Positions 1 to 6,048 of a stretch of DNA of 20,779 nt are shown in pieces. The notes below the pieces were generated by a model. The model did not search any database, had not been told where the DNA came from, and worked only from the letters and a program-made list of their open reading frames with translations. The position numbers and the translations under genes were made by a program. The stretch is from Leptospira sp. 96542 (GTDB lineage: Bacteria; Spirochaetota; Leptospiria; Leptospirales; Leptospiraceae), in assembly GCA_029310945.1 (NCBI GenBank), contig JARJFC010000054.1, forward strand, positions 1 through 20,779, read 5' to 3'. Each line of letters starts with the position of its first letter. Position 1 is the stretch's first letter.

Positions 1-2
1 AT

Positions 3-281
3 GGAAAGAAGCTTCATATCTTAGAAGAAAACGAAAATGAAACTGTTGATGTATTTCAAACTGATTGGTATAAAAATATTAAGAAAACTATAACTCCGGG
101 TTTTAATCTTAGATTATATCGAGAAAGAGAAAAAATTACACAAACCGAGTTAGGACATTTGTTGGGTGATATTCCGAAGCAGCATATTTCGAATATGGAA
201 AAGGATATCAGGCCTATAAGTCTTAAAACTGCGAAAAATCTTGCTAAAATATTCAATGTTTCTATTGAGAAATTTATTTAG
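3..281 (+). CDS. XRE-family antitoxin, 5'-truncated by window edge
   Basis: The reading frame is open from the left edge to a TAG at 279-281. No start codon is seen, so the N-terminus lies outside. The C-terminal two thirds form a Cro/C1-type helix-turn-helix: a helix with ITQTELGHLL, a turn, then the recognition-helix region KQHISNMEKD, then SLKTAKNLAKIFNV. This domain is typical of HigA-like antitoxins that bind DNA and repress their own operon. The first attC-like site begins 16 bp after the stop, so this is the last gene of a cassette whose toxin, if present, is further left. The family is clear; the partner is inferred from context, and a stand-alone regulator is possible. Confidence 0.75.
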   Translation, partial: GKKLHILEENENETVDVFQTDWYKNIKKTITPGFNLRLYREREKITQTELGHLLGDIPKQHISNMEKDIRPISLKTAKNLAKIFNVSIEKFI

Positions 282-297
282 TTGCAACGGAGCCAGC

Positions 298-415
298 GCA
301 TAACAGCACATTTCCCTTCTGGCACTCCCCTTGCTTACGCAAGTCTCGTTCCAGTCCCTAACGCCTCTAAAGAGGCTCAGGGGCGGGAAACGTCGGTAAG
401 CCTGGTTCGTTACAC
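298..415 (+). repeat. attC-like site 1
   Basis: R'' is GCATAAC at 298-304 and R' is GTTACAC at 409-415. The left arm lacks the usual CTTACCGCTTCGCTTCGGG block, so the site is shorter than its neighbours. The inner stem TTTCCC/GGGAAA is kept, as are the hairpins CTTGCttacGCAAG and CCTCTaaAGAGG. The R' variant GTTACAC matches the R'' of site 2 (ATGTAAC) better than its own R''. Confidence 0.8.
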
Positions 416-476
416 GCAATCGCTTAAAATTTGATCAGAAAAGGCAATATCCAAACGAATACTAAAGTAAATCAAT

Positions 477-504
477 TTGACAAATCCAAATTCTACATCA
501 AAAT
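477..504 (+). promoter_or_regulatory. Promoter of the UPF0175/DUF3368 cassette
   Basis: TTGACA at 477-482 and CAAAAT at 499-504 are separated by 16 bp. The predicted transcription start, about 7 nt past the -10, falls on the ATG at 511, so the mRNA would be leaderless. No Shine-Dalgarno sequence precedes the ATG. Predicted from sequence only. Confidence 0.6.
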
Positions 505-510
505 CGAACT

Positions 511-765
511 ATGAGCCTTCTGCAGATAGAAATTCCAGACCATCTACTTTTAGCAATAAACGAAACGGAAGATTCATTAAAAAATGACTTAAAATTTGAA
601 TTTGCTAAACACCTTTTTACTAAGGGTAGATTTACTTTAACACAAGCAGCTGAGTTTTCATCTTTAGATTTAAAAACTTTTATGCATAAAATTTCACAAG
701 ACGGAATACCAGTTATTGATTACGATTCAAATGACCTAGATTCCGAATCTTCTTTGTTAAAATAG
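511..765 (+). CDS. UPF0175-family antitoxin
   Basis: This 84-residue protein belongs to the UPF0175 family of small putative antitoxins. The N-terminal strand (LLQIEIPDHLLLAI) is followed by an acidic and basic helix (SLKNDLKFEFAKHLFTKGRF) and the family's short helix-turn-helix-like segment LTQAAEFSSLDLKTFMHKISQDGIPVIDY at about residues 43 to 70. UPF0175 proteins are commonly encoded just upstream of DUF3368 PIN-like toxins, as here, with a 7 bp gap. It is expected to neutralise the toxin and repress the operon. The ATG at 511 coincides with the predicted transcription start. A second cassette at 5896-6540 carries a broken copy of the same antitoxin. Confidence 0.8.
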   Translation: MSLLQIEIPDHLLLAINETEDSLKNDLKFEFAKHLFTKGRFTLTQAAEFSSLDLKTFMHKISQDGIPVIDYDSNDLDSESSLLK

Positions 766-772
766 ATTAACA

Positions 773-1249
773 TTGATAATAATTGCTGACTCGTCCCCCC
801 TTATATCACTAGCAATTATTAATAAGCTACATCTTTTAGATGAAATTTTTCAGGAAATCATCGTTCCTTTCTCTGTTTACGAAGAAATTGCCCAGACAGA
901 CAAAAAATTCAGTTCCACATTACAAGAATGGACTAAACCCTTTATAAAAAAATGCAACAATATAGAGGCCTTTAACGCCTATAGACTTTCATTAGGAAAA
1001 GGTAAATCTGAAGCTATTGTTCTATCGAAGGAATTAAAAAATAGCATTCTATTACTTGATGATAAAAAGGCTAGAAAAGTTGCCAAATTAGAAAATCAAA
1101 AAGTCATTGGAACGATTGGAATTCTTATCTCTGCAAAAGAAAAGGGATTAGTAACTGAAGTTAAAAGTTCATTAATGCTTCTTGAGGAACATGATATCCA
1201 TCTTTCCAAAGCTTTAATAGAAAAAGCCCTACAAATAACTGGAGAATAA
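773..1249 (+). CDS. DUF3368 PIN-like toxin
   Basis: The 158-residue product begins with the PIN-like motif IIIADSSPLISLA (first acidic residue at about position 5) and contains GKGKSEAIVLSKE and LLLDDKKARKVAK, where a second acidic cluster sits, followed by GTIGILISAKEKGL. This is the DUF3368 pattern. These proteins are predicted metal-dependent ribonucleases paired with UPF0175 antitoxins. The start is a TTG at 773, chosen because the core domain begins immediately after it; no ATG lies upstream in frame before the antitoxin stop. A weak start would limit toxin synthesis relative to antitoxin. It is highly similar throughout to the toxin at 6049-6540. Confidence 0.8.
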   Translation: MIIIADSSPLISLAIINKLHLLDEIFQEIIVPFSVYEEIAQTDKKFSSTLQEWTKPFIKKCNNIEAFNAYRLSLGKGKSEAIVLSKELKNSILLLDDKKARKVAKLENQKVIGTIGILISAKEKGLVTEVKSSLMLLEEHDIHLSKALIEKALQITGE

Positions 1250-1257
1250 GCGACTGC

Positions 1258-1420
1258 ATGTAACAGCGGCTAAACACTGCGCTTCAGGTCTTCGCCCTCG
1301 CTTGGCCTTCGGCACATTCCTCTCCGTCACACTCCTTGCAAGGCAAGGAGATGTGCCGACGCTAACGCCTACTCCGTAGGCTCAGCTCCGAGGAACGTCG
1401 TTTAGCCTCGTTCGTTATGC
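1258..1420 (+). repeat. attC-like site 2
   Basis: R'' is ATGTAAC (1258-1264) and R' is GTTATGC (1414-1420). Inner stem class ATTCCTC/GAGGAAC. Internal hairpins are CTCCTTGC/GCAAGGAG and GCCTAC/GTAGGC, different in sequence from other copies but still paired. Confidence 0.85.
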
Positions 1421-1436
1421 GACATTTTTTTTGGAA

Positions 1437-1470
1437 TCAAATAAGAACGGGCGTCCGTGCCCGTGAGAGT
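1437..1470 (+). repeat. 34-bp hairpin repeat, copy A
   Basis: The sequence contains ACGGGC-GTCCGT-GCCCGT. With a G-T wobble the loop is TCCG, which fits the very stable UNCG tetraloop class in RNA. A near-identical copy, one base different, is at 3076-3109. Both copies lie just inside the start of a cassette. No long T tract follows, so it is not a clear terminator. Confidence 0.6.
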
Positions 1471-1988
1471 ATAAAAAAAGCAATAAAATAAATCAGAAAT
1501 TTGAAGTTCTTAGGTTTTTCCGCTTTACGTTTCTTTTTGATTTGAGTTATATTATCTCTTCGTGTTTTCAAGATTTTCTTTTTTTACTTACATTCTTTAA
1601 GATGAAAAATGAAGAATGCATTCATTAAATTTTAAAACTTTAATATTCCTTTCCTTATATTCTCTTTTAAAATCTCTTCGATTTCTCTTCCCTGTTTACG
1701 TGGCATTCGTTCCTATATAAGCCTCAATCGGGAAAATAATTTTGTCCCTTCGCTTTCGATTCATTTATACTGAGTTTTTCTCATCTTCACAATTCCGGAA
1801 AATTGAAAAACTTGGCATTCGTAAATATACTCACTCTTACTCTATTTTTAATGACTTCCATTGGTCTTTTAGCTTTACAATGAATTTGTTCGGATTTCTT
1901 TCTCTTCCGTGAAAATCAATTCGTTGCTTCTTTTTTCTATTGATTTTTAATCAATAATATTGATCTTCACAGTAGCAAGATCTAAGAA

Positions 1989-2004
1989 AACGCCATCCGT
2001 GGCT
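1989..2004 (+). repeat. GCCA-TCCG-TGGC small hairpin, copy A
   Basis: AACGCCATCCGTGGCTT forms a short stem GCCA/TGGC closed by a TCCG loop, about 30 bp before attC-like site 3. A second copy at 3863-3879 is also shortly before an attC-like site. The T-rich sequence that follows here (TTTCTTTTT) could make it a weak terminator. Confidence 0.45.
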
Positions 2005-2033
2005 TTCTTTTTCGTCCAGGCAAAAAAAACTCC

Positions 2034-2092
2034 GCATAACATACGCCACCCGCTTCGCTTCGGGAAACGTCGGCAAGCCTGGTTCGTTATGC
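2034..2092 (+). repeat. attC-like site 3, compact 59-bp form
   Basis: R'' GCATAAC is at 2034-2040 and R' GTTATGC at 2086-2092. The long branched middle is absent: CGCTTCGCTTCGGG joins directly to AAACGTCGGCAAGCC. The outer R boxes and the L'-to-R' spacer are intact, so it may represent a minimal or deleted site. Confidence 0.8.
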
Positions 2093-2125
2093 GAAATTCA
2101 ATAAATCTCACGTAAAGGGAATAAA

Positions 2126-2887
2126 ATGATTAAAATAAAAAATTACACAATTTTAATTATATTAATACTTTATATATCCTGTAATTCAGATTCAAAATCT
2201 AAAGATTTAATCTTCTTCTTAGATCAAAATAATTATTTAGATTCCAAATTTGTATCAGAAACAAATACTTATTTAGAAAAAATTCACAAAGAATTGATCA
2301 TCGATATAAGAGTAATAATCATTTCATCAACCGGAAAACAAAATATACTAGAATATTCTATCGAAGCATTCGAAAAATATAAAATTGGAGGAAAACTAAG
2401 CAATGGCATATTAATTATTTTCGCTATCGAAGATAAAAAATTAAGAATATCAGCGGGTACAGGAATTGAATTGATTTTATCTGATGATAAAGCAAAACGA
2501 ATCATAAATGATATGATACCTTTTCTACAACAAAATGATTTACAAAAAGCTATTTTAGTTGGAATTGAGAAATCTTTGTTTTACGCAAATTCTATGCCCT
2601 GGACAATTGAAGGAAAAAGTATCGATAATATCAACAAAAAAGATTTAAACAAAATATTCGAATTCAATGGTGAATATATATCCAAAGAGATTACATCGGA
2701 AGAATTTACTCAAAAATTTCGAACCGATTTCTTAGCGAATGTTAAAGTAAAAAACAAAACAATCAAAGTTTTTCAAAATCAATATATGAATAAAATGATA
2801 ACCTTAGAAAAAAGCAAAAATGCGAATATAGTTGCTCGATTAATAAGCCTTAGCCCCGAAACATATCAATTATTAATTATAAATTAA
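2126..2887 (+). CDS. TPM-domain (YgcG-like) lipoprotein
   Basis: The 253-residue product begins with a lipoprotein signal: basic N-terminus, hydrophobic core, and LYISC with the candidate lipid-modified Cys19, followed by NSDSKSKD. Residues about 30 to 150 match the TPM domain of YgcG/Psb32/MOLO-1-type proteins. The stretch GKLSNGILIIFAIEDKKLRI followed by AGTGIE and SDDKAKRIINDMIPFL is characteristic. TPM proteins are membrane-anchored, but their biochemical role is not settled. The C-terminal 100 residues are not recognised. AAGGGA lies 6 bp before the ATG, but no promoter is evident after attC-like site 3, so expression may depend on upstream transcription. It is alone in its cassette. Confidence 0.75.
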   Translation: MIKIKNYTILIILILYISCNSDSKSKDLIFFLDQNNYLDSKFVSETNTYLEKIHKELIIDIRVIIISSTGKQNILEYSIEAFEKYKIGGKLSNGILIIFAIEDKKLRISAGTGIELILSDDKAKRIINDMIPFLQQNDLQKAILVGIEKSLFYANSMPWTIEGKSIDNINKKDLNKIFEFNGEYISKEITSEEFTQKFRTDFLANVKVKNKTIKVFQNQYMNKMITLEKSKNANIVARLISLSPETYQLLIIN

Positions 2888-2900
2888 AATATTGAACTTC

Positions 2901-3060
2901 GCATAACATACGCCACCCGCTTCGCTTCGGGACTTGCGCCCTCGCTTGGCCTTCGGCACATAGGCTTCCTGGCACTCCCCTTGCCTACGCAAGTGTCGTT
3001 CCAGTCCCTAACGCCTAAAGGCTCAGGGTCAGCCTACGTCGGGTAGCTGGTTCGTTAGCC
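2901..3060 (+). repeat. attC-like site 4
   Basis: R'' GCATAAC is at 2901-2907; R' is the variant GTTAGCC at 3054-3060. Inner stem class AGGCT/AGCCT. Hairpins CTTGCctacGCAAG and GCCTaaAGGC are present. Confidence 0.85.
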
Positions 3061-3075
3061 GAAATTTCCTAAAGC

Positions 3076-3109
3076 TCAAATAAGAACGGGCGTCCGTGCC
3101 CGTAAGAGT
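3076..3109 (+). repeat. 34-bp hairpin repeat, copy B
   Basis: Second copy of the ACGGGC-GTCCGT-GCCCGT hairpin at 1437-1470, differing at one position (GTAAGAGT against GTGAGAGT). Again it begins about 15 bp after an attC-like site, at the head of the HigBA-like cassette. Confidence 0.6.
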
Positions 3110-3153
3110 GAAAAATTGCAATAAATTATCTTGAAGAATTTGCTAGATTTCTA

Positions 3154-3181
3154 TTGACAAACATAACGCGGACGTTATATT
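3154..3181 (+). promoter_or_regulatory. Promoter and operator of the HigBA-like cassette
   Basis: TTGACA (3154-3159), a 16-bp spacer and TATATT (3176-3181) form a near-consensus promoter. The palindrome ATAACG-CGGA-CGTTAT at 3163-3178 fills the spacer and overlaps the -10, a good operator for the cassette's XRE antitoxin. The expected transcription start coincides with the GTG start at 3189. Confidence 0.75.
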
Positions 3182-3188
3182 CAGTAAA

Positions 3189-3527
3189 GTGTTTGAAATA
3201 AAAAGAACTGAAGAACTAATTCTTTGGATCAAGGATTTAGATATAGAAGCAAAAAAAGATATTCTAGTTTCAATTGAAATTCTTAAAGAATTTGGTCCTA
3301 GGCTTGGTAGACCACATGTGGATACAATTACAGGATCAAAGATAAAAAATCTAAAAGAACTTAGAATAAATAGCAAAAATAGACCCTTCCGAATCTTTTT
3401 CGTTTTTGATCCAAAGAAAAATGCTATTTTACTGATAGGTGGCAACAAAGCGACTTCAAAAAAGTTCTATCCTGTAATGATTAATAAAGCAGAAAAATTA
3501 TATTCTGAATACTTGGGAGATTTATAG
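3189..3527 (+). CDS. higB: HigB/RelE-superfamily toxin (phage Gp49-like)
   Basis: This 112-residue protein has the features of Gp49-like HigB toxins: alternating helices at the N-terminus (ELILWIKDLDIEAKKDILVSI), the segment LGRPHVDTITGSKIKNLKELRI, and the strand pair RPFRIFFVFDPKKNAILLIGG followed by KKFYPVMINKAEKLYSEYL. Members cleave mRNA, usually on the ribosome. The start is GTG, falling at the predicted transcription start with no ribosome binding site. The antitoxin begins 1 bp after the stop. Toxin-first order with a downstream HTH antitoxin is the HigBA arrangement. Confidence 0.8.
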   Translation: MFEIKRTEELILWIKDLDIEAKKDILVSIEILKEFGPRLGRPHVDTITGSKIKNLKELRINSKNRPFRIFFVFDPKKNAILLIGGNKATSKKFYPVMINKAEKLYSEYLGDL

Positions 3528-3528
3528 T

Positions 3529-3858
3529 ATGGTTAAGAAAAAAGTAAAAAAAGAATTAAAAAACTTCAACACTGACCTTGAAAAATATGTTTCACAAGAT
3601 ATAATTGACCAAGCTAAAGATGAGGCTCAAAAACAAATTTTTAAATTGAAACTTGCTGAGCTAAGACTAAATCAAGGTATTAAACAAACTGACGTTGATG
3701 GATTTTCCCAGGTAAGCGTATCGCGAATCGAATCAAGATCTGATATAAAAGTATCCACTCTAATCGATTATGTGCATGCCTGCGGCTTTGATGTTGAAAT
3801 TAAAGCAGTTCCAAGAAGAAATAAAAGAAAAGAAGAATTTGTTCTCTTAAAAGCCTAA
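3529..3858 (+). CDS. higA: HigA-like XRE antitoxin
   Basis: The 109-residue protein has a charged N-terminal extension (about 55 residues) and then a helix-turn-helix: LKLAELRLNQGIKQTDVDGF, SQVSVSRIESRSDIKVSTL, and IDYVHACGFDVEIKAV. It should bind the HigB-like toxin encoded immediately upstream and repress the promoter whose palindrome lies at 3163-3178. It starts with ATG and has GGGAGA about 11 nt upstream, unlike the leaderless GTG-started toxin. This difference would favour antitoxin synthesis. The lysine-rich tail (RRNKRKEEFVLLKA) is short and probably exposed. Confidence 0.8.
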   Translation: MVKKKVKKELKNFNTDLEKYVSQDIIDQAKDEAQKQIFKLKLAELRLNQGIKQTDVDGFSQVSVSRIESRSDIKVSTLIDYVHACGFDVEIKAVPRRNKRKEEFVLLKA

Positions 3859-3861
3859 TGT

Positions 3862-3880
3862 AAACGCCATCCGTGGCTTA
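3862..3880 (+). repeat. GCCA-TCCG-TGGC small hairpin, copy B
   Basis: AAACGCCATCCGTGGCTT repeats the hairpin near 1989. It lies between the higA-like stop and attC-like site 5. The AATTCCGGAAA that follows resembles the AATTCCGGAAAA near 1791, so both cassettes may share this tail segment. Confidence 0.4.
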
Positions 3881-3906
3881 ACCTAATTTTCAATTCCGGA
3901 AACGTC

Positions 3907-4067
3907 GCATAACAACGGCTTACCGCTGCGCTTCGGGACTGATGCCCTCGCTTGGCCTAAAGGCACATTTCCCTTCTGGCACTCCCCTTGCCTACGCAAG
4001 TGTCGTTCCAGTCCCTAACGCCTAAAGGCTCAGGGTCAGCCTACGTCGGGTAGCTGGTTCGTTATGC
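3907..4067 (+). repeat. attC-like site 5, mosaic
   Basis: R'' GCATAAC is at 3907-3913 and R' GTTATGC at 4061-4067. The left half carries the TTTCCC stem arm but the right half carries AGCCT, so the two arms do not pair as they do in other copies. This suggests recombination between two site variants. Internal hairpins CTTGCctacGCAAG and GCCTaaAGGC are kept. Confidence 0.85.
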
Positions 4068-4154
4068 GACATGAGCTAAAACTTTATTCTATTACAAAAA
4101 GCTATTTAGAAAACGTAAAAAATAAGAAACTAAAAAAATGCAACTGATTTCTAG

Positions 4155-4182
4155 TTGCTTTTTTGATGCCTTTATTTAGACT
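4155..4182 (+). promoter_or_regulatory. Probable promoter of the HicAB cassette
   Basis: TTGCTT (4155-4160) and TAGACT (4177-4182) are 16 bp apart. The predicted transcription start coincides with the GTG start at 4191. Weaker match than most other promoters here. Confidence 0.45.
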
Positions 4183-4190
4183 AGCCGTAA

Positions 4191-4451
4191 GTGTCCAAAA
4201 AAGATAAACTTTTAGCTAGAATTTTAACTAAACCAAAGGATTTTACTTACGATGAACTCAGAAAACTTTTAAATGGGTTTGATTACATTGAAGATAATTC
4301 AGGAAAATCTTCTGGTTCAAGGGTTGCATGGATACATGAAAAGGGAAAACATGTGATTCGTCTTCACAAACCTCATCCTGGTAATATTTTAAAATCCTAC
4401 CAAATCAATCAAATTTTAGACGAATTAAAATCTGAAGGGTATATAGAATGA
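4191..4451 (+). CDS. hicA: HicA-family mRNA interferase toxin
   Basis: The 86-residue product is a double-stranded-RNA-binding-fold HicA toxin. Visible features are the N-terminal KDFTYDELRKLLNGFDY, the strand SGSRVAWIHE, and the catalytic histidine region HVIRLHKPHPGN, followed by the closing helix of HicA (KSYQINQILDELKSEGYIE). HicA cleaves mRNA and tmRNA. It starts with GTG at the predicted transcription start. The hicB-like ATG at 4448 overlaps its stop by 4 bp (ATGA), which implies coupled translation. Confidence 0.9.
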   Translation: MSKKDKLLARILTKPKDFTYDELRKLLNGFDYIEDNSGKSSGSRVAWIHEKGKHVIRLHKPHPGNILKSYQINQILDELKSEGYIE

Positions 4452-4801
4452 AAGATCTAATGGAATATAAAGGATATCTTGGGTCAGTGCATTTTGATTC
4501 CGAAGATGAAATTTTCTATGGAAAAATTGAAGGAATTGAAGATTTAATTTCTTTTGAAGGTAAATCTGTTAATGAAATTAAAAAGGCATTCATCGAATCT
4601 GTTAATGACTATCTTGAATTATGTTTAAAAGCAAAGAAAGATCCAGAAAAGTCTTTTAAAGGTTCATTCAATGTCAGAATTCCTACTGAACTTCATAGAA
4701 GAGCCTATCGAAAATCATTGATAGAAGGAATTTCCTTAAATCAATTTGTTCAAAAAGCAATAGAAAAAGAAATAAAGGAAGAAAAAGCACACGTCGCATA
4801 A
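4448..4801 (+). CDS. hicB: HicB-family antitoxin with C-terminal RHH domain
   Basis: The 117-residue protein has an N-terminal partially degraded RNase H-like fold (YKGYLGSVHFDSEDEIFYGKIEGIEDLISFEGKSVNEIKKAF) and a C-terminal ribbon-helix-helix (FNVRIPTELHRRAYRKSLIEGISLNQFVQKAIEKEI). The first part binds HicA and the second binds the operator. GAAGGG lies about 8 nt before the ATG. The stop codon is contributed by the R'' box of attC-like site 6 (GCA TAA C), so the last codon is also part of the recombination site. Confidence 0.9.
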   Translation: MKDLMEYKGYLGSVHFDSEDEIFYGKIEGIEDLISFEGKSVNEIKKAFIESVNDYLELCLKAKKDPEKSFKGSFNVRIPTELHRRAYRKSLIEGISLNQFVQKAIEKEIKEEKAHVA

Positions 4802-4956
4802 CAGCAACTAACCGCTTCGCTTCGGGACGAGCCCTCGCTTGGGCTGCGCCACATAGGCTTCTAGCACTCCCCTTGCCTACGCAAGTGTCGTTCCAGTCCC
4901 TAACGTCCCGTTGGGACTCAGGGTCAGCCTACGTCGGCAAGCCTGGTTCGTTATGC
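4796..4956 (+). repeat. attC-like site 6
   Basis: R'' GCATAAC is at 4796-4802 and overlaps the hicB-like stop. R' GTTATGC is at 4950-4956. Inner stem class AGGCT/AGCCT; hairpins CTTGCctacGCAAG and GTCCCgttGGGAC. Confidence 0.85.
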
Positions 4957-5012
4957 GGCATGTGGCAAAAAAATATCGAAGACTTAAAATATAGGAAAAA
5001 GAAAAAAAAGAA

Positions 5013-5041
5013 TTGAATATGTGCCGCTTTTCCGTTACACC
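5013..5041 (+). promoter_or_regulatory. Possible promoter of the second HigB-like cassette
   Basis: TTGAAT (5013-5018), a 17-bp spacer and TACACC (5036-5041) give a weak promoter match whose predicted start falls on the GTG at 5048. Its position fits the pattern of neighbouring cassettes better than its sequence does. Confidence 0.35.
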
Positions 5042-5047
5042 TGATTT

Positions 5048-5425
5048 GTGAAAGAATTTACAGCTTATAAAGGCGAAAAATTCACTATTGAATGGTATTT
5101 TGATGAAAAAGAAAAGTCAGATGTTCTAGAATATTTCAATGAACTAACAGATGATTCAAAGATCAAAACATTGGTTTTGTTCAAAAGATTAGCTGATTTT
5201 GGAGAAATCAAAGACAAAACTAAATTCAATTTTGAAGGTGATTCCCTATTCGCTTTCAAACCTATTCCTCACAGATTCCTTTGCTTTTTTGTTAAAGGGA
5301 AGAAAATTATAATAACTAACGCTTTTGTCAAAAAAACTGATAAATTGCCAAAAAACGAAAAAGTTAGAGCTATCAAAAGAAGGGAAGATTATGAAACAAG
5401 AAGTAAAAAAGGCATCTACTACTAA
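5048..5425 (+). CDS. HigB/RelE-superfamily toxin (Gp49-like)
   Basis: This 125-residue protein resembles phage-derived Gp49-like HigB toxins. It has an N-terminal strand (FTIEWYF), a helix (KSDVLEYFNELTDDSKIKTLVLFKRLADFG), the strand block LFAFKPIPHRFLCFFVKGKKIIITNAFVKK, and a basic C-terminal tail (LPKNEKVRAIKRREDYETR). The last two elements carry the basic residues expected for ribosome-dependent mRNA cleavage. It starts with GTG, apparently without a leader. The antitoxin ATG at 5391 lies inside its 3' end, an overlap of 35 bp, so the two genes are translationally linked. Confidence 0.8.
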   Translation: MKEFTAYKGEKFTIEWYFDEKEKSDVLEYFNELTDDSKIKTLVLFKRLADFGEIKDKTKFNFEGDSLFAFKPIPHRFLCFFVKGKKIIITNAFVKKTDKLPKNEKVRAIKRREDYETRSKKGIYY

Positions 5426-5708
5426 ATCTACATTTGATCGTTTAATGAAAGATAAATCCTTTAAATCTAAATTTGAAAAGGAATATGATGCTCTCAATCT
5501 TTCCGAAACTTTAATTGAATTAATGGAATCTCAAAAAGTTTCCGTAAGGGAACTTTCTAAAAAAGCTAATGTTTCTAGCACTGTTATTCAAGAAATTAGA
5601 AGTGGTAAACAAGGCAACCCTACCTTACTGGTCTTATCTAAACTAATTCACACATTAGGTGGTGAAATAGTTATTAAAAAGGGAAAGAAAACATTAGCTA
5701 GTGTATAA
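5391..5708 (+). CDS. XRE-family antitoxin
   Basis: From the ATG at 5391 the protein is 105 residues long. An AGGGAAG sequence ends a few bases before this ATG, which is why it is preferred over the upstream in-frame ATG at 5325 deep inside the toxin gene. The helix-turn-helix covers LSETLIELMESQKVSVRELSKKANVSSTVIQEIRSGKQGNPTLLVLSKLIHTLGGEIVI. The N-terminal 40 residues are basic and lysine/serine rich. It should bind the upstream toxin and control the operon. Confidence 0.85.
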   Translation: MKQEVKKASTTKSTFDRLMKDKSFKSKFEKEYDALNLSETLIELMESQKVSVRELSKKANVSSTVIQEIRSGKQGNPTLLVLSKLIHTLGGEIVIKKGKKTLASV

Positions 5709-5718
5709 GCCACACGTC

Positions 5719-5853
5719 GTGTAACAGCGACTTACCGCTACGCTTCGGCACAAGGCCTCGCTCGGCCTGCGGCAAATTGTCCTCCTGGCATTCGCCTTGC
5801 TTACGCAAGCTGCATGCCAGGAGGACAACTTCGGTAAGTCTAGTTCGTTATGC
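5719..5853 (+). repeat. attC-like site 7, simple long-stem variant
   Basis: R'' is GTGTAAC (5719-5725) and R' is GTTATGC (5847-5853). L'' GACTTACCG and L' CGGTAAGTC are exact complements. The centre differs from all other copies: a 15-bp perfect stem TTGTCCTCCTGGCAT/ATGCCAGGAGGACAA encloses the CTTGCttacGCAAG hairpin, and the second hairpin is missing. Confidence 0.85.
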
Positions 5854-5895
5854 GAAATCGCTTAAAACCCAATAAAAAATGGACTTTAAAGATAA

Positions 5896-6042
5896 AAATT
5901 TGATATTTATTCAATTTCGCAAGCTGCTGAATTCTCTTCATTAGACGTTCAATCATTTATGCAAAAAATTTCAAAAGATGGCATTCCAGTTATCGATTAT
6001 GATTCAAATGAATTAGATTCAGAAGTTTCACATTTAAGATAA
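5896..6042 (+). pseudogene. Truncated UPF0175 antitoxin remnant
   Basis: The frame 5896-6042 ends with SISQAAEFSSLDVQSFMQK and IPVIDYDSNELDSEVSHLR, matching the C-terminal half of the antitoxin at 511-765 almost residue for residue. The N-terminal half, including the start codon and the first strand and helix, is gone. In-frame TAA codons lie upstream (5893-5895). No TTGACA-type promoter is seen, although the cassette start AATCGCTTAAAA is shared with the intact cassette at 416. The loss therefore removed the promoter and the 5' part of the gene together. A short ATG frame upstream (5879) shifts out of this frame. Confidence 0.8.
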
Positions 6043-6048
6043 GCAATT

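Larger units (their letters stand above)
1421..2033 (+). other. Cassette without recognisable gene
   Basis: About 610 bp between attC-like sites 2 and 3 contain no convincing open frame on either strand. The + strand is pyrimidine-rich through 1500-1950. A short open stretch on the - strand around 1820-1920 ends in stops and resembles no family I recognise. The cassette still has matched ends: GTTATGCG plus a T8G tract after site 2, and a CA8 tract plus CGCATAAC before site 3. It also carries two stable small hairpins near its ends. It could encode an RNA, be a promoter cassette, or be a decayed gene. Confidence 0.6.

Noticed and set aside
56..256. Minus-strand open frame opposite the left-edge XRE gene
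   Set aside because: The plus strand encodes a clear helix-turn-helix antitoxin in this stretch.
150..419. Minus-strand open frames across the repeats (150-419, 10254-10463, 11176-11412, 12852-13184, 16663-16848, 19458-19652)
   Set aside because: They are translations of the repeat itself, recur with the same peptide, and overlap better supported genes or structure.
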